This document shows, piece by piece, positions 7,801 through 19,800 of a DNA stretch of 23,054 nucleotides; the stretch's first letter is position 1; each line of letters starts with the position of its first letter. The notes beneath the pieces are model-generated. The model was given only the letters and a program-made list of their open reading frames with translations, did no database searches and was not told the DNA's origin. Origin of the DNA: Plakobranchus ocellatus (taxonomy: Eukaryota; Mollusca; Gastropoda; Plakobranchidae); assembly GCA_019648995.1 (NCBI GenBank), contig BLXT01001848.1:2438470-2461523 (forward strand). Direction: 5' to 3'. The translations under genes were made by a program, and so were the position numbers.

Positions 7801-10800
7801 ATATCAAATAAAAGTTCGTTTTTTTACTCAGTCCATTGCATTTGTCCTTTTATTTATTTGTGAGCTAGTTGTTGTGTTACAAAAACGGGAAAAAGGTGCC
7901 CGACACATAAAAAAAAACTGTTGGCCTGGCATCTTTTTCAATGTGCTGGCGAATCTTCGCCATCTGACACAGTTTCTCGCCATGAGTGTATTCATACGCA
8001 AAATTGAATGGCCTTTAATTTGATATAAATTAGTCCCTTGTTTGTTATTGGAAAATGGGGAAAAAAACAGTTTAAAAATTCTATTTAAAAATAAAAAAAC
8101 CTTATTCATGTCATAAGGAAAGCAAAAATATGCTCAAATGAAAGTTTGATATTTTATTTTTTAAAGTGCAAAATTTTGAAAATATCCGTTGAGTGGCATA
8201 AATTTGACAAGGCTTTAAAGGTCAGTATGTTTGTACTTTGAGCATTGCCTTTTGCCCTCTACTCAAACGGCTGACTAGTGAGCGCCGGTGTGCACAGCTG
8301 TCGCTCAGACTTCATCAAGTAGAGATGAATTAGACTGAAGGCAAGCTATCAGAGGTAGGTTTTAATGAAATGCGATAAAAAAATTGTATTAGGAAATGGG
8401 CTTTTCTTGATGCACAATTCGGATGTTTCTAATCCCAGAGTTCGTACTGAGATAGATTTAGAATCCTGGTCGATGTAATCTAGATTAGATCTAGAATATA
8501 GTGTGGATACCGGTCGGTAGACCGATTTAATCCAAAGTTAGCCTCACAATGAAAGGTTGCTTTAGCTAGGCATTTATTGTTTGCTTAAAAATTTTTTTTC
8601 TTTGTTATTGTTTTTTAATCAGCTTTAATTAGATCTCTGGCGTTCAACAGGAACGATCGTTCAACATCTGGCAAGATAAGAAGGATCTAAGGGGGAGGGG
8701 GGGTGGACCTTAAACTTTATGGTCATTTGATCTGTATTAGTTTAAATTACCCAAAAATACAATTATTAATAGTGTTTATTTAATGATTGGGTACATTTGT
8801 GTTGTTAACGGACCAAAGCTTCAGTGGAATCGCCACTAGACCTACATCTATGCCAATACAAAAAACATTTGTGCTTGCAGAAATAGTAAACTTGAACAAA
8901 TATTTTGCAGTCTGCAGATCTGTACGTTTAATTTTACTCTTAATTACCTTTGTATTATTTAAAATATCAAGATCTCTGTTTAAAATTTTATTAAAATTAT
9001 TTCAGGCCTAGATAAATGCAGTAAATTGAACCTTCTCCCTTTTCTTAGAATGAAGTATACCAGGTATAACAAGACATCATTAATTTTATTATTAAAAAAA
9101 ATTTTTTTTTACATCAAGAACTGTCTAGTTTTTTGGGTTTTTTTTATCATGTACCATTTCTTTCTTTTAAATTTTTTTAAATTTAATTATTATTGTACTA
9201 AAGGAGATTGCAACCGTCGCAATGAATTAAATAATATAAAATGCTTATTAAATTTTTTTTTAGATGGTGAATGGTAACTGCTACTGTATGAACTTCAGGG
9301 CATATTTTTGGCAAGTGGATAAAAGACAGCGTCTTGACCGGCTCACAATTGTTAGCGACATCAATGGTCCAATCTTGTTAAAATGGATTCCAACTTGTTT
9401 TTATATTAAAAAAATGTCCATTGCAAAAGCTTATATTTACATGAAAAATTTCTTTTTGAATATTTTTGACAATGGTTAAAAGTCATCATTTTGGCAATAA
9501 ATGATATTTGTACATAGTTTATGGTTCAGCAATTTATATGCTTAAAAAGGAGAGTAAAATATGTCATATGTATGTTGTGCAGTCTGTTTTTGTGAACATT
9601 TTGATACCAAGAACTCCAAAATTGGGAAAAATTTATAGATTTTGTAGAATTTAAAACTTGATCCCGAATGACGTTTTTTTTGCATTCGCGCTATAAAAGA
9701 AAAATTAAGCTTTCAGTCATTTTTAAAAGCTCATAAATCCAAAATTCCTTAAGTTAGAGCTGTGTAAAAAAATTGGGTATATTGTCAATATACACAAGAT
9801 AATTATTAGAAATGAAAAATAACACAAATACTGCAATTATTGAGGCCTCGGCAAGCTGCTGAAAATGGCCAACGATTATAGTTTTAAGTATTGCGAAAAA
9901 AGACTACATTTTAAAAACTTAAGAAATTCATAACTTTGTCAAATATTATTCAAATTTCATCAATTTTGCACTAAAATGTTCATAGGAAAAAGATCTACAT
10001 TCCTGTATCAAAATAAATAAGATTGCTGAAAGTTTAAAATTTGGGTTCAGACTGCTTACAACCATATTAAAGATATGATCACCACCAGTCCAACACTGCA
10101 ACATTTCAACCCGTTTAAAGAGGTCACTGTCACTGCTGACGCAAGTCAGTACAGGCTGGAGCAGCACTCCTTCAAGAAGGGTGACCTGTGTGTTACTCAT
10201 CGCGCTCTTTGAATAAAGCAGAGAGGAACTACCCATAAATTGAGAAAGAGACATTGGCTGTGGTATTTGCTTGCGAGAAGTACTATCAATACATAATTTG
10301 GAAGAAAAACAAAAGTTGAAAGTGACCATAACTTTGGAATACATTTTCAAGAAACCTCTTGAGAAATGTCCTCCACGAATTCAGCGACTGATGCTGAGAT
10401 TACAGAATATGACATTCACATATCCTACAAACCATGCAAAGATCTGGTGCTCGCTGACACCCTTATCATGAGATAATAAATGCCAAACCGGTTGGGATAA
10501 TGACCATGTTGAAGTTGAGCAGCAAGTACACCTCCTGTGCAGCAATCTCTCAGTGTCAAATCAAAAGCAAGAAGAGGTACGAATGGAGACACAAAACTAC
10601 AATCAGCTACAAATATTGATAAACACAATGAGAGAAGGATGGCCCGGGAACAGGCAAGATATCTTGACAGAAGTCAGAGAATTTTGGGATGTGAGAGAAG
10701 ATCTCACCACAATGAATGGCATGATCTTCAAAGGGGAACAGGTTCTCATTCCATCAGCAATACATTCTGATATGCTAAGAAGAATCAATGAAGGACATTT

Positions 10801-13800
10801 AGGAATCAAGAAATGCAAACGCTGGGCCAGAGATGTGATATACTGGCTGCGCATGTCAGCAGAAATTGCTGATCTCATATCTCGTTGCAGTATATGCCTG
10901 ACTCATCGCAATTGGCAAAAGAAGGAATCACTCAAGAGTCATGACATACCATCAATTCCATGGCAGAAAGTGGTATCTAACATCTTCACAATCAATGGAA
11001 AAAACTACCTTTTGGTCGTTGACTACTACTCCCGCTTTGTGGAATTGGCATTACTCAACGATACAAGAGGCTCCACCGTAGTAACTCATTTTAAGTCCAT
11101 ATTCAGCTTCCATGGTATTCCCCAGACTCTTATTACTGACAATGGACCAAACTATGTGATAAGTGAGTTTAAACAATTCACTGCTAGCTGGGAAATTGGA
11201 CATATCACTTCCAGCCCTAGATATCCACAGAGTAATGGCCTTGCTGAGAGGATGGTGCAGACTGAAAAATCTCATCAGCAAAGCCAGAGATGCAAACCAA
11301 TACTTGGCCCTGCTCAACTTGAGAGCGGCACCACTGAAAAACCTCCCATCTCCAGCAGAACTCCTGATGGGCAGAAAACTCAAAACGAAACTGCCTATAG
11401 CCAGCAAACTGTAGGCCCAAGAAACAATTCCCCGCTGTTATAAAAAACACCATACGCAAGTCCCAGGCCGATTAGCAGAAATACTACAACCATGGTACAA
11501 AGAGTTTACCACCATTGAAAATGGGAGAGTCAGTCTTCGTGAGGAATCCTGACGACAAAAAATGGAGACCAGCTAAAGTCGTTGGGAATTGTCCAGAGCC
11601 TTGCTCGTACATGGTGCAAACTTCGGGAGGCACCTATCGCAGAAACCGCCGTGACATCCTGAAACCGACCGCCAATGCTCATCAGCCAGGCGACCTGACT
11701 GACCTGTCAGACTCCACAAATGAACCAGACTAGCCAAACAAGATCAGCAACACTCCAAAACCTGATCTCACCCCCGAAAGGCATTTAGATGACACACGGT
11801 TGATTAAAACTTCTCACTCTGGTAGAGTGATCAAAACTCCCACGAGATACGCCGATGCCTGACACATTGTGTGTCAGTTGTAGTTGGACTACATTCCACA
11901 CCCTCATTATTATATTAGTAAGTTGTGTTGCTACTGATAATAGTATGGGGCAACTAACGTCCTTGAAAGAATCTCAGATTTAGTTTGTGCATTACCACAA
12001 TAGAGTACAATAATACATTTCTTTTATCGTTTTAGAATGGGCCACAATAATGCCCTGCATATAATCAATCGTATTACTCATAGTGTGTCTTCATGCATTG
12101 GAATGGGCAACAACAAAGCCCTCAAAGTGAATGCTAGTGTACAATTCGGATTTCTCTTTCTTCGCCTCTATGCGCTATCATTTCGTAGTGAACTATGGAT
12201 GTAAAGACTGTTGCAGAGCTTAATGAAAAACTCACAGATGTTGCTGACTCACAAGACAACTATTACATTACAATTTGAGCTTGCTTTTTTTTTTTTCTTC
12301 TTTTCTTTTCTCTGATATATTCATATACAATACAATGAGAACAAATTTTACACTCATTTCTATTCTTGAGCAAAAATAAAACCTTAATTGATTTTATCAG
12401 TTTTACAAAAAAGAACTCAATACCTGTTTGTTAGCTTTATAAGTATTTTGTTTGTGGTTTTGATTTATTTTTTTTTCCGTTTTTGTCTGTCTGTGTTGGT
12501 CATGTCATTTTGCTTTGTTTACAATTACTTTATGTAAGAGTTAAATAAAAAAAAAAGAAAAGAAAAAAAATGGAAAATAAACTTACCTTTATCTTGGATT
12601 ATCAAGCTTAGTAAGTTAAAAAGAAAGATTTACAATGTATTAACTATATGTTAAGCGTTCATGTATTAAGTCTCTTTCTCAAATTTCCTTGGAAAAAAAA
12701 TTATCTATTTTTTTTTTTTCAAACTAAGGAAGGTATTCTTAGTGTTAGATGAAATACCTCATTATATGTTTTATGTCAGCATGTTTTGTTCTTGAAGAAG
12801 AGGGGAGATGTTACATAACTATGCATTCATAATGGTATTGGTACAAAGTATGATGCATATTGTGCTCTCTTATGTAAAGTATCAATAAAGTACTCTCTTG
12901 TCCAAAAATCAAAACTGCAAGTTGTGCAAGACGATGGCACATCATTTTATTTACCTCTATCTCTCTTCTGGAATGTGACTACAACCTCTCCATTTTGCTG
13001 CTGATAGCGTCATTTGACATATTATCATACCTCGCACAGTCTAGTAACTATAGTACAAGATTGCTGAGGCATTACCCTAAACTAGAAAGATATGGACTGT
13101 GGCACTAAAAATACAGAGGAAATTCATGTTATGGAGACCCATGCTTCTAGATCTACTTGCATCGGTTACCAACAAAATGAAGAGGCCACGGGCATAATAT
13201 TGTTATCATATATACATTGTGTGAAAGTAACATAATTTACATTATAACTTGGCCTACAACCTCTTCATTTCGTCAGTAATTTGTGAAGTAAGAATAAAAA
13301 TGCTTAAATGGGCATGCTCGTACTCATTCTCAGCTGATGATGTTAGATCTAGAAGCACGGATCCCCTTAAAAGTAATAGTGTGTTCAGGAACATAAGGCC
13401 TGGACCTATTTTCCCAAGTGTTTCCCAATTGTGGAGAAGGGCCTGAAAGTGAAACTGTCTGGGTAGATTCCGATTACCTTTGGTTTGAAACAAATTGGTC
13501 TACTTAGATATTACTTTAGATCTAGATCCAGAAGATAAATTGTAGATTCAACCTCTACCCACACTATGAGTGAATAAAAAATGAAAAAAAAATATTCTTA
13601 ATTTAGATACAAGCTCTAATTTGGATTCCATAATCAAGATCCCTGTTCTAACTTTGATTCGCTTAACACCATAGTGAATGAGAATATGTAGAAGTTCAAA
13701 CTATTCATGAATAAATAGAGATGCTACAGCGGGGAAAAATCCTATAAAAATATGCTTAGATGTAGTAAAAAAAATTCCTTAATATTAACATTCATTGCAA

Positions 13801-16800
13801 ATAGTCTCATAGTGGGTTGAAAATTGTTATTCACCTTCACATACACCTTGTCTTCTTAGTAACGAGCATTATTAGCCTTTAAACACTAGATCTAGATCTA
13901 GGCCAACCCTGTTTAGTTACTTCGACTTTCGAGTTGGTTCCTGGTTTTGACCCCCCCCCAAAAAAAAAAAAAATGGCAGTGACATTCCTAGATCTATAAT
14001 AACAAGTACGGCCACACTTACTTTTGAGCAAACATAATGATCACCTCCAATCTTGCTGACGCTGAGATCTGTGTGAGGATGATTACACAACATGATCCAT
14101 CCTCTGCATTTTTCAAGTTGTGTTTTCGGCTTTGGGGATGGTCGAAATGTTACGCCACACATAATAGTCTTCACTACTATGGCGGCTGTCACTGTTGCAT
14201 GTGCCCCAGGCACATGTTTTACTTTGCAATTTGTACTAGACTACGGCAAGACTTCTAAATCTAACACCAAAATACACTGAGAAGACAGTTGAATCTACGA
14301 CTGGAATTAAGCAATGTTTACCTTGGAGCCCCATTTCCGCTTTCGATGCATTGCGTCACAATCCAAGGTCGTGACCAAGTAAATATTCCAAAAAGCCAGG
14401 GGGGTTTTCCCCTTGGGTGATATTGGCTTATTAAATCCAATGCATACTAAAAAATATTAAGTTGGGACAATTTGAACGTGGGAAGGATTTCTGCACTTGG
14501 GAGCCACCCCCAAAATGAAACATATTTCATTTTGTGCGACTGATCCCTGTACTTTCTCCTTTTTTTTACTTTTATGGAAATTTTGTTTCTTATATTGTGA
14601 GGCTGGAAGGAGAAGAAAAGGCATTTTAAAAGAGAGCAGGGATATAGAAACTGAGCTATCGAGTCACTTAATGATAGGGGTAGAAAAAAATATCAGAATT
14701 TTATGATGAATTTAGAAAAGGCCTTAACCTGCAAGTGATGTAACTTAAACAATGCCAAAAATTTTGTGATCTGTGGGATTTGCATTATTTGTAAATAATG
14801 AATTTAGGCTAGGCCTAAATCAGACTTGTTTATGGCCTTTTATATATAACTATCGGACCCAATGAGGACTAAAGTTACAATGAGAATGACCCCTGCTTAA
14901 ACTTAAACTGGCTCTCATAGACTTCTTTGACTAGACCAAGACTAACAATTTTATGTAAAAATGGCAGACCTTTCTTGAAGAAACAATGGTAGTTTTTTTT
15001 TGTTTTTTTTTGGAGTAACAAAAAAATTAATGCACAACCTTTCTAATATGTCAGATCATGACATCTAAGTAGGATGTTCCCTTAGGATAGCAATAATAAG
15101 CAAACTCACCTTGATTAAATTGCTAGTGCTTATCCAGTGTGGAAATCCGTCCTGAAAAGAACTTGTTGTCTTGGATTCGCATGTAAAAAGAACTCTGAAG
15201 AAAATGATTCAATCAGTTAAAATGGTTTTGGAGGTATCAGTCTGCAATTATACAACGGAGTGATAAGGTGCTGGAGGTACTGATAGGAGGGGATAAGCAA
15301 TTTTTGGTCAGAGATAATTTTCAGTCAAAAGAGTGCTCATGTATCAAAATTCTGCACTCATTCCTTGATGTATGTTAAGTAAAAAATTTTATTGTTGTTG
15401 GTTTTTGGTCAATGAAATATAGGCCTAAATTTTATTATTTTAAGATCTTTTGTTAGAGATCAATGAATGCAGCTTTGAAATAATGACTGTCTTGTTGAAG
15501 CTTCTGTTATGAGAAATCACTGTTGCTATAAAAAAAACAACCAAAAAACTTTCATAATGCAGAGGTTAATAAAATTATTATGTGTGTATATTTGTAGTAC
15601 AAGATCTATAAATGATATCAAATTATGAGACAAAATGTACACAAAACATCTCTGATACTAAAATTTTCATTATGTTTATTATTTTGTTTTGCTTTTGTTC
15701 TTGATTGTGATGTCATGAAGACTTATTTTCTCTTCTTCACCAGAATGATCGTAGGAGCCACATCATGTTAACTCGTACATTTGGTTTCCTAAAAGATGGA
15801 ACACTCACTGTGAATGTCACAATGTTTTCCTGTAGGCCCCATGAAGCTCCTGGTATCACAAACACAGTAAGCCTTTGCTGTAAAATAAGCTTAAATGTTA
15901 ATTTTTTATGGGATAATGTGCATTTAAAGACTTTCAATAGAACTTTTAGTTTTGAAGTTATATTGGGCTCAACAAAAAGTAGCATTTGTTACCTTTGGCA
16001 GATGAAATGTGAATATGAACAAAACAAAAATTAACATTTCCATGTTTTTTTTTTTGTCAAATACTATTTGACTACTATCATTTCATAGATATCGATTAAC
16101 TGATCATGAAGAACGCTTTTGAAATGTATTTAAAAAAAAAAAACAAAAAACAGGAATCATTTAAATAGATCTTAGGTATTATGTAATGATTAATTTAATG
16201 ATGATTGTATCAAATGTGTAGCCGTCTCACAAAAAGAGTTGAGTTACGGATTGTATAACTGAGATCAACTCAAAATATTGGGGTGAAAGAAGTAAAAATT
16301 CCCAGTGCTTTATCCACAGAAAGTCAATAGCAAGGCTATAGGAAGTTTTCCTCATAGAGAGGTGATTATTTTTCAACCTGCTAGTCAATTGTTTTCATTT
16401 AATGTCAGTCATTCACAGCTGCAACTCTACTCATTTTGTGGGACTGTTACACAAATATAATATTATACATCCTTTGAAAAGTGTGAAATGCAAAGTTATC
16501 TCGGGACCCTAATGAATCAGATGGTTCATATAGTACTTTTGAGGAAAAAAAGAAGTCCTCTCTTTCTTTCACTACTGTTTTCAAAAATCAAAATGTCAAT
16601 ATCTGAGCACATAATCTCTTTTCATTTTTAATTTTTGCAATGCCTATGAAAAGCAGATTTTTTTATGTCAGTCATTTAGAATGGTCAGATTGTAACTTTC
16701 AACTTTAGAATGGTCAGAGAGCATATATGTGTAGCGGTCTGACAAAGTGAGTTGAGTTGTGGGTCTACCTCACTGACATTAACTCAAAATTATAGTAAAG

Positions 16801-19800
16801 AAATAAGTGTTCTCAATGCTTTATGCACAGACAGCCTTTTGCATGTCTATAGAAAGCTTTCTACACAGAAAGGTGAGTAGTTTTCTTCTCTTTAGAAAAC
16901 TGTTTTCATTTAAAGTCAATTATGCAAAACCGCAACTTGACTCATTTTGTCAAATTGCTATGTATATGACTCAGGCATGGGTTTTTCCTTTGAAATTCCC
17001 TGAATTTCTTTTGTGCCAGTATTATTTCACTCTTTACCAAAGTGAGCAAAATCGGCCTAGCATTTGTTGGTCCTAGAGAGACCAGCTAGAATTAGTCATA
17101 AAATGAGAGAGAATTGATTTGAGGGAAGTAAGTAGGGGAAAATCAATTTGGTATGTTTTGAAATCTACCTGATTGAGTTTGAAGTTGCACTTTGAATTCT
17201 TTAAAGCATCAAAAAAGTCTGAAACATTGATTTTTGGTTCGCTTTGGTAAAAAGAGAAAAAAGATAATGTTGGTTCTGATCATGTGAAAAATGTATTTCA
17301 AAGAGGGGAAAAATTGTAAAGTTTAATTTTTCTTCAAGTGTTGTATATGAAATTGACAAGATATATATGTCCTGAGACCAGTCTGGATATTGCATATGAC
17401 AGATTAACACATCTGAGGAAAAAAAAAATTAAGAAGTTTCTCCTTTTTCTTTTCTTTATCTTAAATGGTTTTGGGAGGAGCAATGGCTCATTTGGTAGAG
17501 GAGTTGGCAACTAGTTTGAACCAAGACAAATTTTCATTGCTCCCCTGTGCCCACTGAGTCAATAGCTAGATCTCTTATAACTTCACTTGGTGAAAGTAAA
17601 GGCAGCAAGGATAGCAATGGCAAACTGCCTCACCATGTCGTAGGGCAAGAATAATCTGGACCCTGCTCTTATTTCCCTGATGCTTGGAACTCACTTTACT
17701 TTTTTTTTTTTAAATATACAGTTGACTACTGATAAGTCGATGTCTTTGGGGTATTAAAATCAACATCGACTTATCCATACATCCACTCATCCATTTTTTC
17801 CTACAAAATTTTTTAATAAGGGGAGCAACCATCTCAGAAGTTCAGCTTCCACGTCATCATGGTTTGCTAGTCTAGCATGCTGCTTGTTAACATCAATTTG
17901 GCCCGAGTAGAACTGCTCTCTGTAATTGTCTTTGCGTTTCATTATAGTTGAGACGCTATTGGCAGGGATTTGAAATTCCTCGGCTACGATCTTTTGCTTC
18001 TTGCCACTTTCAACCGCCTCTAATTCGATTTTGCGTATCAGCGGCAAAATAGTGAGTTTTCTTCCAGCCATGTTTCTAAATCTAATGGAATCTTGAACGA
18101 AGCGGTTAAAAAAAGCTGTGATTTTATAGCGAATCGACTGCTCCAGTGAAGAGTCAAACCTACAGTGACGGGTTTTAACTTTAAGATCATAGATCTAGAT
18201 TCTACACGGCCGAATAGGCGATTACATGGATACACAGTACTGTGTGTGATTGGGAAGGGGCGAGCAACGTGTCAAAACAGCGGTACCGGTACTGATGTAT
18301 GTAACACTCGAGTTGTTTCATGTCTCCTAAGGTTCTCAAGGCTTATTATACGGGTAACAGTCAAGTCTGGCAGGCCATATTTTATGGTCGCCCGTTGCTA
18401 CAGATTAATGATAGCACACGCAAGATTTTTTACTCTTTAAACTAGATCTAGATCTAGTTTCTGGATGGAAGATCGACTTATCCATTGAGAACTAGCAAAC
18501 ACAAAGGGAGGGGGAGCAAAGAAAGAGGATCCACTTGACCATCAGAACGGCTAACTCGACATCGACTCATCAGCTTTCTCTTTACAATAAAACTACTATA
18601 GAGGGGACCGTTCCGAGAAATTACAATCGACTCAAAAGAAAATCGAGTCACATGAAGTCGACTCAAGTGAAGTCGACTGTAGTTTGGAAAACTTTTAAGT
18701 GTTTACAAGTGACACCCTGACAGAAAGTTGTTACTCAGTCCCTTAAGTCTCAAGGTCTCACACTTCTTTCTTTGTATCAAAAACTGAAATGATGTTCTTC
18801 TGATATTTTTGAGCCAGGATATTTTAATTGTCTAAACTAACAAATTCAGAGCAATATCCAGAGGCAAAAAAAAAAGAAAGACCTCGTACAGTGGAACACG
18901 TTTAAACCAAAATTCTAAGGAGTATGATTTCTGTTTTGGTTTAAACATATTTTGGTTTAAGCATAGTGCATTAAATAATTAAGATTAATAATGGAGAGTA
19001 ACCAACTTCCAAAATATTATTTAAATCAATCCCACCCATTGTCACACCATAATGTGAATGAATAGGCCTCTCCGCGAATCTTTCTCTCTCTTTTTTATCC
19101 ATTTCTCTATCTCCTTCTCTTTCCTTTTCAGTTAAGAGTTTCTTGCGCCTTTTGTAATAGAGTTTTCATAATTTCATCATCGCGTAACTAAGTTTTTGGG
19201 TCCTAGTTTCTACTTGTACAATTTAATCATCGCCTAAGTTTTCCGGTGCTGAATTTCTCCACAAGAGAGATGGCTTTATTACCGGCTGTGATGCAACAGT
19301 GTTTGCTTAGCTTAGCGCTGACGGGACTAGACATGTAGGGAGTGTCTGGCACGGTCACGCTGCGTAATTGAGTGATGAAAAAGAAGAGATGGGAAGGTGT
19401 GTGCAGTAGACCTAGACCTAGTCAGACATTGGGTCTGGCCTTCTCTAGTGTGAGATGCAGTTAACAGTATTGGGTTTGCATATAGTAATGCGCGGAAGAA
19501 AGGGGTGGGAAAGGAGTGTTTAAAAAAAAAAAAAAGATTTTTCTTTCAGTGTTGATTGGACATTTTAGCGATAGTAAGGCAGCCAATGCTTTTGGTTTAT
19601 TGCTTGTTCAATAAGAAAGAATAAGAGGAAAAACGGAAAACTTTTCGATTTCTTTTTGGTTTAGCCGTTTTTTTCGGTTTAGGTGTGGTCTACTGTACAT
19701 TTCTTACTACTCTAACTCAACAGTTCGGATAATTGAAATTTTTTTCCACCATAACAAACAACAGTTTTTATCAAGCATCACATTCTTTACTTTTCTATCA

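Larger units (their letters stand above)
5061..12907 (+). mobile_element. Ty3/Gypsy LTR retrotransposon fossil in intron 1
   Basis: The parts are in canonical order on the same strand as the host gene: 5' LTR, primer-binding site, gag with a zinc knuckle, aspartic protease, reverse transcriptase, RNase H, integrase, polypurine tract and 3' LTR. RNase H before integrase marks it as Ty3/Gypsy, and the sequence type resembles the K02A2.6-like group common in invertebrates. The two LTRs differ at roughly a tenth of aligned positions over about 100 bases, so it is old. The reading frame has several breaks, and another element is inserted between RT and RNase H. I see no envelope gene. It is a non-functional fossil; without the 2.4-kb insertion it would span about 5.5 kb. 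Confidence 0.95.
17719..18679 (-). mobile_element. pogo/Tigger-type DNA transposon deletion derivative
   Basis: The element is flanked by TA on both sides and has CAGT ends. The left end CAGTTGACTACTGATAAGTC resembles the inverse of the right end, CAGTCGACTTCACTTGAGTC. The interior carries the start of a Tigger-like transposase on the minus strand. Subterminal TCGACT/TCGACTTATCC motifs recur near both ends. At 961 bp it is far shorter than an autonomous element (usually over 2 kb), so the catalytic DDE part is missing. Confidence 0.82.

Noticed and set aside
11863-12794. Envelope gene that would make the Gypsy fossil an errantivirus-like element
   Set aside because: No signal peptide, transmembrane frame or envelope motif is seen between pol and the polypurine tract.
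13249-13493. Overlapping frames on both strands
   Set aside because: No domain or splice context is recognisable, and they lie in intron 1 between old elements.
14037-14280. + strand frames with several Cys and His residues
   Set aside because: They are the antisense of the THAP exon. The minus-strand reading fits the THAP consensus.
15737-15985. Minus-strand 82-codon frame
   Set aside because: It is the antisense shadow of GPR107-like exon 2, whose + strand frame matches the family.
17471-17530. Possible functional tRNA gene
   Set aside because: The A and B boxes are degenerate, no cloverleaf acceptor stem forms, and a SINE body follows.
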